Positions 1 to 6,722 of a DNA stretch of 7,748 bases are shown one piece after another (the first letter of the stretch is position 1; each line of letters begins with the position of its first letter). The DNA is from Betaproteobacteria bacterium (GTDB taxonomy: Bacteria; Pseudomonadota; Gammaproteobacteria; Burkholderiales; SG8-39). Below the pieces are notes generated by a model that had not been told where the DNA came from, made no database searches, and saw only the letters and a list, made by a program, of their open reading frames with translations. The DNA is taken from assembly GCA_029858545.1 (NCBI GenBank), contig JAOUFA010000167.1:1-7748 (forward strand), given 5' to 3'. The position numbers were made by a program, and so were the translations under genes.

Positions 1-309
1 CTGACCGAGGTGGCACCATTCGCACTTGCCGCACATGACGTAGTGCTCGACGAACACCAGGTCGCCTTCCTTGAAGCCCTTGCGGCGGGTGAATTCGCGG
101 CCGGCCTTGGCGATCGTACCGATATTCTCGTGCCCCATGATCACCGGCGCGGCCGACGGCGGGGTCTTGTACAGCTTGACGTCGGTGCCGCAAATCCCGG
201 CGACCTCCATCTTCATCAGCGCGCCGTCTTCCGGAATATCGGGCATCGGGAATTCGCGAATTTCAGTCTTGCCGGGTCCGGTTCTGACCGCCGCCAATAC
301 GTTTTCCAC
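1..309 (-). CDS. Zinc-dependent alcohol dehydrogenase, N-terminal part (C-terminus outside window)
   Basis: The 103 visible residues are the GroES-like N-terminal domain of a medium-chain zinc alcohol dehydrogenase, a cytoplasmic NAD(P)-dependent oxidoreductase of alcohols or aldehydes. Visible landmarks are the catalytic-zinc segment GICGTD (Cys40, Asp43), the GHEN motif (His60, Glu61) and the start of the structural-zinc loop (Cys93, Cys96, Cys99). The fourth Cys and the Rossmann domain lie beyond the window edge. I chose the GTG at 309 because a GGAGG lies seven bases upstream (321-317) and the protein then begins ENVLAAVRTGPG, as family members do. The ATG at 323-321 is in another frame. 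The gene diverges from the plus-strand catabolic group, so the two may share control. Family membership is very likely; substrate (threonine, sorbitol, aryl or other alcohol) cannot be decided. Confidence 0.93.
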   Translation of the reverse strand, partial: MENVLAAVRTGPGKTEIREFPMPDIPEDGALMKMEVAGICGTDVKLYKTPPSAAPVIMGHENIGTIAKAGREFTRRKGFKEGDLVFVEHYVMCGKCEWCHLGQ

Positions 310-487
310 CGAGGTTCCTCCATGATGAACAGCGTTTCACATTTTCGCATGCTTTGCCGCCGCCCTCCGGGTTCGCGCGAGCCCGGGGCGGGCCGCGCGA
401 TGGCGAAGTGCGCGACCCATCCGAGCCGAGCGGCCGGTCAATTCCGCTATCATCGCTGCCGCAGCAACCAACCGCTCGAGGGGAAGC
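310..487. promoter_or_regulatory. Divergent intergenic region with a near-palindrome
   Basis: This 178-base gap separates the minus-strand dehydrogenase from the plus-strand pseudogene/aldolase group and must hold the promoters for both. It contains a 20-base near-perfect palindrome at 367-386 (18 of 20 positions symmetric, one mismatched pair), which could be a regulator site or a chance GC-rich symmetry. A TATCAT hexamer at 448-453 resembles a -10 box for the plus-strand genes, but I see no good -35 at the right spacing. The dehydrogenase ribosome binding site is at 317-321. No regulator gene is visible nearby. Confidence 0.4.
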
Positions 488-866
488 ATGACGCAACTGA
501 GTCTGTCCATCGCGACGACCGACTACGATCACTTTCGCGATTTCAGGCTGGGTGCGGTGAAGGCGGAGGGGATCGACCACAACTGGCTCAACCTGGGACA
601 CCACGAGTGTTTCGCGCGGTTCACCGCGCATCGTGAATTCGATCTGTGCGAGCTGTCGTTCGCCCAATCCGCTCGCCTGGCTGCCCGGCTACGCGCGCAG
701 GATGCGCGACCTGTTCGGCGGCGATCCGTTTCCGTACGGCATCGAGGAGAACCGCGCGACCTGGGAGCAGATGGCGCTCTACGCCTGGCAGCAGGGAATC
801 GCCCACCGCCGGTTCACGCCCGAGGAAATTTTTCCCGCGGGCATCATGACGAAGGTGATCATTTGA
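488..866 (+). pseudogene. 4,5-dihydroxyphthalate decarboxylase-like gene, internally deleted and frameshifted
   Basis: From the ATG at 488 (preceded by a purine-rich GAGGGGAAGC) the first 58 or so codons read as the N-terminus of the 4,5-dihydroxyphthalate decarboxylase-like family: LSIATTDYDHFRDF, then EGIDHNWLNL, then HREFDLCELSFA. After about position 661-666 this frame becomes meaningless, while another frame picks up NPLAWLPGYARRMRDLFG, then PFPYGIEENRATW, to ...IMTKVII and a stop at 864-866. That is the family's usual C-terminal region. Members are about 320-330 residues; only about 125 codons' worth remain, so roughly 200 internal codons are missing and the junction is out of frame. 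The product cannot fold as the normal protein. An intact copy would be expected to decarboxylate a dihydroxylated aromatic dicarboxylate or bind a related ligand; many homologues have no proven function. It heads the plus-strand group, 18 bases before the next gene. A sequencing or assembly collapse is a possible alternative explanation. Confidence 0.85.
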
Positions 867-884
867 AGCCGAAGCGGAGCGATC

Positions 885-1634
885 TTGAGCGCTGAGGGGC
901 CCGGGTCGGGCGGACCGGTCGCGGCCGCTCAGCTCGCCGATCTCGCCGCGGCGAGCCGCATCCTCGTCGCCCAGGGCGTGGTCGACGGCTTCGGCCATGT
1001 CTCGATGCGCCACCCCGGCGCGCCCGGGCGCTATCTGATGGCGCGCTCGATCGCGCCGGCGCTGGTCACCCCCGATGACATCATCGAATACGATCTCGAC
1101 AGCAATCCGTGCAACGCCGGCGCGCGCGGCAGCTTTCTCGAACGTTTCATCCACGGCGAGATCTACAAGGCCCGGCCCGATGTGATGTCCGTCGTGCACA
1201 GCCATTCGCCGTCGGTGATCCCGTTCGGCCTGGTCGGCGTGCCGATGCGCGCGATGTTCCACAACGCGGCCTTCATCGCCGCCGGGGTGCCGGTATTCAA
1301 TATCCACGACCAGTTCGGCGCCACCGACATGCTGGTGAGCGACGGCGCGAAGGGCGTCGCGCTGGCCCGCAGCCTGGGCGGCAGGGACATCGTGCTGATG
1401 CGTGCGCACGGCAGCGTCGCCTGCGGGCCGACGCTGCCGGCCGCCGTGTTCCGCGCGGTGTACACCGAGGTCAATGCCCGAATCCAGCACTGGACGCAGG
1501 CGCTTGGCGGCGGGTCGGCGATCGCGGCGCTCGACCAGGAGGAAGGCCGGCTTGCCGATGTCATCAACCGGAGCGCCGGACTGCGCGCCTGGGAGCTGTG
1601 GCGCAGCCAGGTGCGCGCGCAGGTCAACTGGTAA
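885..1634 (+). CDS. Class II aldolase/adducin-family protein (possible aromatic carboxylate decarboxylase)
   Basis: A 249-residue cytoplasmic enzyme of the class II aldolase/adducin fold. The metal site is visible: His105 and His107 in VVHSHSP and His175 in MRAHG. The upstream LERFIHGEIY segment carries Glu86, at the position of the family's catalytic acid. GFGHVSMRHPG (residues 35-45) is the usual N-terminal substrate-loop region. Length and motifs resemble the subgroup that includes 3,4-dihydroxyphthalate decarboxylase and related hydroxy-carboxy-semialdehyde decarboxylases, which fits the neighbouring dihydroxyphthalate decarboxylase-like remnant. I infer a lyase or decarboxylase role; the substrate is not shown. 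The start is a TTG at 885 with GGAG five bases upstream (876-879). A start further in, near the QLADLAAASRIL helix, is possible but has no obvious ATG. It is followed after 16 bases by a second family member, so the two are probably co-transcribed. Confidence 0.9.
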   Translation: MSAEGPGSGGPVAAAQLADLAAASRILVAQGVVDGFGHVSMRHPGAPGRYLMARSIAPALVTPDDIIEYDLDSNPCNAGARGSFLERFIHGEIYKARPDVMSVVHSHSPSVIPFGLVGVPMRAMFHNAAFIAAGVPVFNIHDQFGATDMLVSDGAKGVALARSLGGRDIVLMRAHGSVACGPTLPAAVFRAVYTEVNARIQHWTQALGGGSAIAALDQEEGRLADVINRSAGLRAWELWRSQVRAQVNW

Positions 1635-1650
1635 CCACCGGAGCGAAGCG

Positions 1651-2322
1651 ATGACCGAATTCGAATTGAAGCAGCAACTCGTCGACTGCATCCGCATGCT
1701 CGAGCACTCGGATATCATCGACTACAACGGCCATTGCAGCCTGCGCCTCGACGACGGCCGCATCCTGATCAACAGCGGATCGTGCCAGCGCAGCCGGCTC
1801 ACCGTCGAGGATCTCTGTACGATCGATCTCGAAGCGAATCAGGTGGAAGGAAAGGGCAAGGCCCCGCTCGAGCGCCACCTGCACTGCGGGATCTACCGTT
1901 TGCGCGCCGAGGTGCGCGCGATCGTGCACGCGCACCCGAAGTGGTCGACCTTTCTGACGATGACCGGGAACGCCTACCAGCCGGTGTACGCGCAGGGCGC
2001 GCTCGTCTATCCCGTGCCGCTGCTCGATTCGCCGAACTCGATCAACAACCGGACGATGGCCGACCGGCTCGCTGCGACGCTCGGCGAGCGACCCGCGGCG
2101 CTGATGAAATCGCACGGCGCGGTGACGGTCGGCAAGGACATCGTCGAGGCCTTCGTGCTCGCGAACTACATGGAGGAAAACGCCTACCGGCAGTACATGG
2201 CGCTGCAAATCGGCAAACCCTATGCGTTCAGCGCCGAGGAAATCGCGCTGTGCCGCGAGAAGTTGTGGAACGCGGATCTGTTCCGGCGTACCTGGGATCA
2301 CTTCCGCGCCAAGCTGGGGTAA
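1651..2322 (+). CDS. Second class II aldolase/adducin-family protein
   Basis: A 223-residue cytoplasmic protein with the same fold as its upstream neighbour but clearly diverged from it. Visible landmarks are YNGHCSLRL (residues 25-33), the acidic residue Glu74 in APLERHLHCGIY, the His93/His95 pair in IVHAHP, and the distal His155 in MKSHGAVTVG. All metal and catalytic positions are therefore present. The C-terminal helices (YMEENAYRQYMALQIG) are typical of the family. ATG at 1651 follows GGAG (1640-1643) at seven bases and lies 16 bases after the previous stop, so it is in the same transcription unit. The family covers fuculose- and ribulose-phosphate aldolases, methylthioribulose dehydratases and aromatic decarboxylases; I cannot choose between them. 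Two adjacent paralogues could be a heteromeric pair or act on successive intermediates. The gene ends convergent with the DUF302 gene. Confidence 0.9.
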   Translation: MTEFELKQQLVDCIRMLEHSDIIDYNGHCSLRLDDGRILINSGSCQRSRLTVEDLCTIDLEANQVEGKGKAPLERHLHCGIYRLRAEVRAIVHAHPKWSTFLTMTGNAYQPVYAQGALVYPVPLLDSPNSINNRTMADRLAATLGERPAALMKSHGAVTVGKDIVEAFVLANYMEENAYRQYMALQIGKPYAFSAEEIALCREKLWNADLFRRTWDHFRAKLG

Positions 2323-2351
2323 GCGGGGACCGGCCGACATCTCCCGCGCCA

Positions 2352-2409
2352 CGGCCTCCCGAGGCCGCCTCACCGGGGCCTGGCGATCGAAGGTGGTCTG
2401 ACCCCGGTG
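2352..2409. terminator. Inverted repeats between convergent genes, possible bidirectional terminator
   Basis: The 94-base gap between two convergent genes contains a perfect 7-base inverted repeat with a 2-base centre (CGGCCTC at 2352-2358, GAGGCCG at 2361-2367). It also contains an 8-base perfect inverted repeat (CACCGGGG at 2371-2378, CCCCGGTG at 2402-2409) with a 23-base loop. Neither is followed by a clear T-run on either strand, so they would be weak or factor-assisted terminators. Position between converging genes supports the role; the sequence alone does not prove it. Confidence 0.35.
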
Positions 2410-2416
2410 GCGCGGG

Positions 2417-2899
2417 CTATTTCTTCAACCCGAGCGCTTCGCGGGCGATCGCATCGAGCAGCGCCTCGACCTCCTTGAGCGCCGCCTTCGAGGCGGCGGA
2501 GCCGTCGGGGCGCCACGGCCTGCGAAACGAGACATAGACCCGCCCGGGATTCACCGCGAGCGCATACACGGTGATGGCGTACGGGCACATCGCGACGTTC
2601 GCCGGGTCGGCCTCCATCGTCTGGCGCGAGAGCCGCGCGCTGCAGAAGGTGAACGCCTGCGCCTCCGCGTAGAGCTTGCGCGTCGAACCGACGTCTTTGC
2701 CGGTGCGTTCGAGCATGCGATGGATCTGCGACTCGTGGTCGATCACCAGGCCCTTGCCCTGGATGGCGAGCTTCAGGTCGTCGCGCACCTCCTCGAAATT
2801 CGCCTGTGCCGAGTAGGTGACGACCGGGTGCGGGTCGGACGCCGGCGCGGCGGCCGCGAAAGCCATCGCGGCGGCAAGTATCAGTCTGCGTGCGGGCAT
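2417..2899 (-). CDS. Exported DUF302 family protein
   Basis: A 160-residue protein with an N-terminal signal peptide: MPARR, a hydrophobic Ala-rich stretch to about residue 18, and a likely cleavage after APA at residue 20. The mature part reads as a DUF302 domain: VVTYSAQANFEEVRDDLKLAIQGKGLVI (about 27-53), then LYAEAQAFTFCSARLS (76-91) and ADPANVAMCPYAITVY (98-112), ending in a short helix. Two cysteines, Cys86 and Cys105, sit in the conserved FCS and CPY motifs and could pair in the periplasm or bind a ligand. The domain's biochemical role is not established. The ATG at 2899 has GGAGG six bases upstream (2910-2906). It lies 86 bases downstream of the RND permease on the same strand, so it may be the last gene of that operon, though the gap leaves room for its own promoter. 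Confidence 0.88.
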   Translation of the reverse strand: MPARRLILAAAMAFAAAAPASDPHPVVTYSAQANFEEVRDDLKLAIQGKGLVIDHESQIHRMLERTGKDVGSTRKLYAEAQAFTFCSARLSRQTMEADPANVAMCPYAITVYALAVNPGRVYVSFRRPWRPDGSAASKAALKEVEALLDAIAREALGLKK

Positions 2900-2985
2900 G
2901 ACGGTCCTCCGTTCGGTTGGTGGAATCAGACGCCCGAATCGGCGCCTCCGGATTGAGGCCGGTCAAGCGCGGCGCGGATAGTCGT

Positions 2986-5900
2986 TCAGCGGCCGTCCGA
3001 GGCGGCGAAGACGAGGTCGCGCGGCGGCCGGGCGCGGCGCGGGACGGCTTGCAGCCGCACCCCGAACCACGCCGCATAAAGCGCCGGCACGAAGACGACC
3101 GTCAGCACGGTCGCGACGATCAGTCCGCCCATGATCGCGATCGCCATCGGCCCCCACAGCACGCTGCGCGTGAGCGGGATCATCGCGAGCACCGCCGCCG
3201 CCGCGGTGAGCGTGATCGGTCGGAAGCGCCGCACCGTCGCCTCGCGGATCGCGCTCCAGGGTTCGCTGCCGGCTGCGATGTCCTGCTCGATCTGGTCGAC
3301 CAGGATCACGGTGTTCCTCATGATCATGCCGCCGAGCGCGATCGTGCCGAGCATCGCGACGAAGCCGAACGGCCGGCCGAAGACGAGCAGCGCCGCCGCG
3401 ACGCCGACGATGCCGAGCGGCGCGGTGAGGACCACCATCAGGCTGCGCGAGAAGCTCTTCAACTGCAGCATCAGGAGGCCGAGCACGACCGCCGCCATCA
3501 GCGGCATGCCGGCCATGATCGAGGCCTGCGCCGCCGCGCTTTCCTCGTAGGCGCCGGCCGCCTCGATCCGCATGCCCGGCGGCAGGGTCCCGCGCAGTTC
3601 GGCGAGCGCGGGCGCGATCGCCATCGTCACATCGGGCCCCTGCGCGCCGTCCGCGACGTCGGCACGCACCATCAGCGTCAGTTCGCGGCTGCGGCGCCAA
3701 AGAATGGGTTCCTCGAAGGTCTCGCTCACGCGCGCGAGCTGTGCGAGCGGCACGCTCTGCCCGTTCGCGGTCGGTACCGGCAGTTCGCCCAGCGCGGCGA
3801 GCGCGCGCCGCTCGGCCTGCGGTGCGCGCAGCACGACGTCGATCAGGCGGTCGTTCTCGCGGTACTGGCCGATCGCAGTACCGTTCACCGCGCCCGCCAC
3901 GGCGCGCGACACCGCGGCCGAGGAAGCCCCGAGCGCGCGCGCCTGCTCCTGGTCGACGGCGATCTTCATCGCCAGCACGCGCTCGCCCCAGTCCAGGTTC
4001 ACCTCGCGCGTGTGCGGGTGGGCACGCACCCGCTCGGCGACCCGCTCGGCGACCGCCTTGAGCCGCTGCGGGTCGTCGCCGGTGACGCGAAACTGCACCG
4101 GATAGACGACCGGCGGGCCGAGCGGCACGCGTACCACGCGCGTGCGCACGCCGGGAAAGTCGGCCTCGAGCGCCGTGCGCAGCCGTTCGGCGACGCGCTC
4201 GCGCGCCGCGACGTCGCGCGTCAGCGCGACCACCTGGGCGAAGTTGGTGCGATACAGTTGTTGGTCGAGCGAGAGGAAAAAGCGCGGCGAGCCGCTGCCG
4301 ACATAGCTGACGAAGGTCGTCACATCGGTTGCGATACCGGCGTCCTGCGCGAGCAGCGCCTCGACTTTCGCCGCCTCGCGCTCGGTCGCGGCGAGCGACG
4401 CGTTCTCCGGCAGCCAGAGCTCGACCATCAGCTCGCCGCGGTCGGAGGGCGGAAAGAACTGCTTCTCGGTCAGCCCCATGCCGACCACGCCGAGCGCGAA
4501 GCTCGCGGCGGTCGCCGCGAGCACGGTCTTGCGGCGCACGATGCACCACTCGATCAGCGCGCGCAGCCGGCGGTAGAAGCGGCTTGCGTAGACATCGCGA
4601 GGCGACTCGCCCGCGGCGACGCGACGCTCCTTCAGCAGCCAGGCGCCCAGAAACGGCGTCGCGATCACCGCGGCGAACCAGGACAGCACCAGTGCCGCCG
4701 TGGTCACGGCGAAGATGGCGTAGGTGTACTCGCCGGTGGAAGACTTCGCGGTGGCGATCGGCAGGAAGCCGGCCGCGGTGATCAGCGTGCCGGAGAGCAT
4801 CGGGAAGGCGGTGCTGCGGTAGGCGGCGGTCGCGGCGCTCAGGCGGTCGAACCCCTCCTCGAGCTTGCGCGCCATCATCTCGACCGCGATCATCGCATCG
4901 TCGACCAGGAGGCCCAGCGCGATGATCAGCGCGCCGGTCGAGATGCGGTGCAGGTCGATGCCGAGCGCGTACATGGCGAGAAAGGTCGCGAGCAGCACGA
5001 GCGGAATCGTCAGCGCGACGACCAGGCCGGTGCGCAGCCCGAGCGAAAGGAACGACACCGCGAGCACGATCGCCACCGCCTCGCCGAGCGCGCCCATGAA
5101 TTCGCCGATCGCGCGCTTCACCACGGCGGGCTGGTCCGAGATCTGCTCGAATTCGATGCCGACCGGAAGGTCGGCGCGCACGCGCGCCATCGCGTCCTTC
5201 AGGTCGCGCCCGAGCCGGATCACGTCGCCGTTCTTCACCATCGACACCGCGAGTCCGATCGCCTCGCGTCCGCGCAGGCGCATCGTCGCTGTTGGCGGAT
5301 CGGCGCTGCCGCGATGCACCTCGGCGAGGTCGCCCAGGCGCAGCGTGCGCCCGCCCGCGTGCAACAGCAGTCCGGCGACCGCCGCCTCGGAATCGAGCTG
5401 GCCGGTGACGCGCAGCGCGACGCGGTGATTGCCGGTCTCGACGGTGCCCGGGCTCAGCACGGCGTTTTGCGCGGCGAGCGCCTGCGCGATCGTCGCGGCC
5501 GAAATGCCGAGCGCGGCGAGGCGCTTGCCGGAAAGCTCGACGTAGATGCGGTCTTCCTGCACGCCGACCAGTTCGGCCTTCGCCACGTTGGGCAGCCGCA
5601 GCAGCGCCTGGCGCACGCGCTCGACGTGATCGCGCAGCTCGGAATGGCTGTAGCCGTCGGCGGTGAAGGCGTAGATCGAGCCGTACACGTCGCCGAATTC
5701 GTCGTTGAAGAACGGACCGATCGTCTCGGGCGGCAGGCTTGCGCGGATGTCGCCGATGTTGCGGCGTACCTGGTACCAGATGCCCGCTACCTCCTTCGCC
5801 GGCGAGCTGTCGGCGAGCTCGACGATGATCAGCGATTCTCCCGGCTTGGAGTAACTGCGCGTCAGCTTGAAGTAGGGCGTGTCCTGCAGTTTCTTCTCGA

Positions 5901-6114
5901 TGCGGTCGGTCAGCTGGCGATCGACCTGCTCGGCGGTCGCCCCGGGCCAGAAGCTGCGCACCACCATCGCGCGGAATGCGAAGTCCGGGTCCTCGCTCTG
6001 GCCGAGCTTGAAGTACGCGCCGGCGCCGGCGAGCGCGATCACGACGAGGAAGAAGACCGTCAGCTCGCGCTGGCGCAGCGCGGCGGCCGACAGGTTGATG
6101 CGTGCCGCGTCCAT
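2986..6114 (-). CDS. RND-family efflux transporter permease
   Basis: A complete 1042-residue inner-membrane permease of the AcrB-like RND superfamily, of usual length. Membrane segments by eye are TM1 about 19-37, TM2-TM6 about 342-492, TM7 about 529-547 and TM8-TM12 about 868-1017. Large periplasmic porter/docking loops lie between TM1 and TM2 and between TM7 and TM8. TM4 has the proton-relay acidic pair Asp405-Asp406 in GLLVDDAMIAVEMM. In TM10 the segment GGMIMRNTVIL has Arg933 where AcrB has its essential Lys940; this appears to be a feature of a subfamily rather than damage. It should form a trimer and, with the upstream fusion protein and an outer-membrane channel not in the window, export substrates by proton antiport. 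Substrate is unknown. The ATG at 6114 gives the expected N-terminus (INLSAAALRQRELTVFFLV). There is no strong ribosome binding site, suggesting coupling to upstream translation. Confidence 0.97.
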   Translation of the reverse strand: MDAARINLSAAALRQRELTVFFLVVIALAGAGAYFKLGQSEDPDFAFRAMVVRSFWPGATAEQVDRQLTDRIEKKLQDTPYFKLTRSYSKPGESLIIVELADSSPAKEVAGIWYQVRRNIGDIRASLPPETIGPFFNDEFGDVYGSIYAFTADGYSHSELRDHVERVRQALLRLPNVAKAELVGVQEDRIYVELSGKRLAALGISAATIAQALAAQNAVLSPGTVETGNHRVALRVTGQLDSEAAVAGLLLHAGGRTLRLGDLAEVHRGSADPPTATMRLRGREAIGLAVSMVKNGDVIRLGRDLKDAMARVRADLPVGIEFEQISDQPAVVKRAIGEFMGALGEAVAIVLAVSFLSLGLRTGLVVALTIPLVLLATFLAMYALGIDLHRISTGALIIALGLLVDDAMIAVEMMARKLEEGFDRLSAATAAYRSTAFPMLSGTLITAAGFLPIATAKSSTGEYTYAIFAVTTAALVLSWFAAVIATPFLGAWLLKERRVAAGESPRDVYASRFYRRLRALIEWCIVRRKTVLAATAASFALGVVGMGLTEKQFFPPSDRGELMVELWLPENASLAATEREAAKVEALLAQDAGIATDVTTFVSYVGSGSPRFFLSLDQQLYRTNFAQVVALTRDVAARERVAERLRTALEADFPGVRTRVVRVPLGPPVVYPVQFRVTGDDPQRLKAVAERVAERVRAHPHTREVNLDWGERVLAMKIAVDQEQARALGASSAAVSRAVAGAVNGTAIGQYRENDRLIDVVLRAPQAERRALAALGELPVPTANGQSVPLAQLARVSETFEEPILWRRSRELTLMVRADVADGAQGPDVTMAIAPALAELRGTLPPGMRIEAAGAYEESAAAQASIMAGMPLMAAVVLGLLMLQLKSFSRSLMVVLTAPLGIVGVAAALLVFGRPFGFVAMLGTIALGGMIMRNTVILVDQIEQDIAAGSEPWSAIREATVRRFRPITLTAAAAVLAMIPLTRSVLWGPMAIAIMGGLIVATVLTVVFVPALYAAWFGVRLQAVPRRARPPRDLVFAASDGR

Positions 6115-6147
6115 CGCGCAGCTAGCGCGCGAGCGCGCTCAGGGCGG
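6111..6147. repeat. Direct repeat copy A (fusion-protein/permease junction duplicate)
   Basis: This 37-base stretch is repeated at 6726-6762 with 35 of 37 positions identical; the 27 bases at 6121-6147 match 6736-6762 exactly. On the minus strand copy A encodes the ALSALAR-stop C-terminus of the fusion protein, then seven bases, then the start codon of the permease. It therefore looks like the original gene junction left in front of the permease. The unit is rich in short palindromes (GCTAGC, GAGCGCGCTC). Confidence 0.9.
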
Positions 6148-6148
6148 C

Positions 6149-6161
6149 GGTCCGATCGTGG
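6149..6161 (+). repeat. Left imperfect inverted repeat of the insert
   Basis: Thirteen bases (GGTCCGATCGTGG), one base inside direct repeat copy A, match the reverse complement of 6723-6735 at 11 of 13 positions. Placement at the insert edge is what makes it notable; the length is short enough that chance is possible in GC-rich DNA. Confidence 0.45.
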
Positions 6162-6427
6162 CGACGGGTCGGACGGGGCTTGGTCATGATGGCGGAGATG
6201 TCGCGGGTGTGAACGGGCCGTGATGGTCGTCGCGTTCCTGCGCGGCGACAAACGATGATTGGGAATCTCGGGCATTCGGCGGGGGCATGCGGACGGGGCG
6301 GCTCAGGTCAGGCGAGCGCGACGATAGACTTTCCCGCAATGGGAGGGTCAAGAGGCAGGTGCGGGCTGCCCACCGAATTTGTGGCAAGCTATGCGCTTCG
6401 AATACCCCGGGCACCGAGGAGACACGG

Positions 6428-6655
6428 ATGTCAACTACGCTCGAAGCGCTGCAAGCCGAGGTGCTGCGCCTGTCACCGGCGGACAGGGCACGGCTCCTCG
6501 ATCGACTGATCGCAAGCCTCGACATCGACAGCGAAGCCGAAGCCGCCTGGGATGCCCTTGCGGACAAACGAGAACAAGAGCTTGCAACGGGCGCCGTTCG
6601 GTCGGTGCCGCTTGACGTTGCCATTGCCAGATTGGAAGCGCGCTTCCCCGGATGA
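6428..6655 (+). CDS. Addiction-module antitoxin (Unstab_antitox / TIGR02574-type)
   Basis: A 75-residue protein matching the small unstable-antitoxin family by its pattern. The N-terminal helix has LEALQAEVLRLSPADRARLLDRLIASLD (about 5-32), followed by acidic residues and an AAWDALADKREQELATGAVRSVPLDVAIARLEARF tail (39-73) that normally wraps the toxin. It would neutralise a RelE/ParE-type toxin and probably repress its own promoter. The ATG at 6428 has GAGGAG six bases upstream (6416-6421). Its stop overlaps the next start as ATGA, the usual coupling with the toxin gene, but that toxin is broken, so this is now an orphan antitoxin. A TTGTGG at 6379-6384 is a weak -35 candidate without a convincing -10. 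It lies in the insert, opposite in orientation to the efflux operon, with lower GC than its surroundings. Confidence 0.87.
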   Translation: MSTTLEALQAEVLRLSPADRARLLDRLIASLDIDSEAEAAWDALADKREQELATGAVRSVPLDVAIARLEARFPG

Positions 6656-6711
6656 AGGTCACGCTTCACCCGGACGCCGAACAAGACATCTATGGCGGGG
6701 CGCGAACGTAG
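6652..6711 (+). pseudogene. RelE/ParE-type toxin, 5' remnant
   Basis: The ATG overlaps the antitoxin stop. The first 13 residues, MKVTLHPDAEQDI, match the typical start of RelE/ParE-superfamily toxins, which are usually 90-105 residues. After this the frame gives only YGGART and a stop at 6709-6711. Everything that forms the toxin's core and active surface is missing, and no other frame continues it before the insert ends at about 6735. The loss coincides with the right-hand edge of the insert, so the break probably came from the insertion or a later deletion. Identification rests on a short match plus the context of the antitoxin, which is strong. Confidence 0.75.
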
Positions 6712-6722
6712 GAGGCTGCGTA

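Noticed and set aside
488..895. A single intact 135-residue protein from 488
   Set aside because: Only the first 58 or so residues match the family; the rest is out of frame, and the genuine C-terminal region is read in another frame ending at 866.
621..2373. Long minus-strand open frames opposite the two aldolase-family genes
   Set aside because: The plus-strand frames carry clear family motifs and ribosome binding sites; the minus-strand products are Arg/Ala/Val/Asp-rich without recognisable domains.
2917..6189. Plus-strand open frame of 1090 codons across the permease
   Set aside because: It is the antisense shadow of the RND permease. The translation is a low-complexity run of Arg, His, Asp and Glu with no family motifs, as expected from the complement of a high-GC gene.
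6287..6655. Longer antitoxin starting at the ATG at 6287
   Set aside because: The extra 47 residues are unlike the family, and the internal ATG at 6428 has a good ribosome binding site and gives the usual family length.
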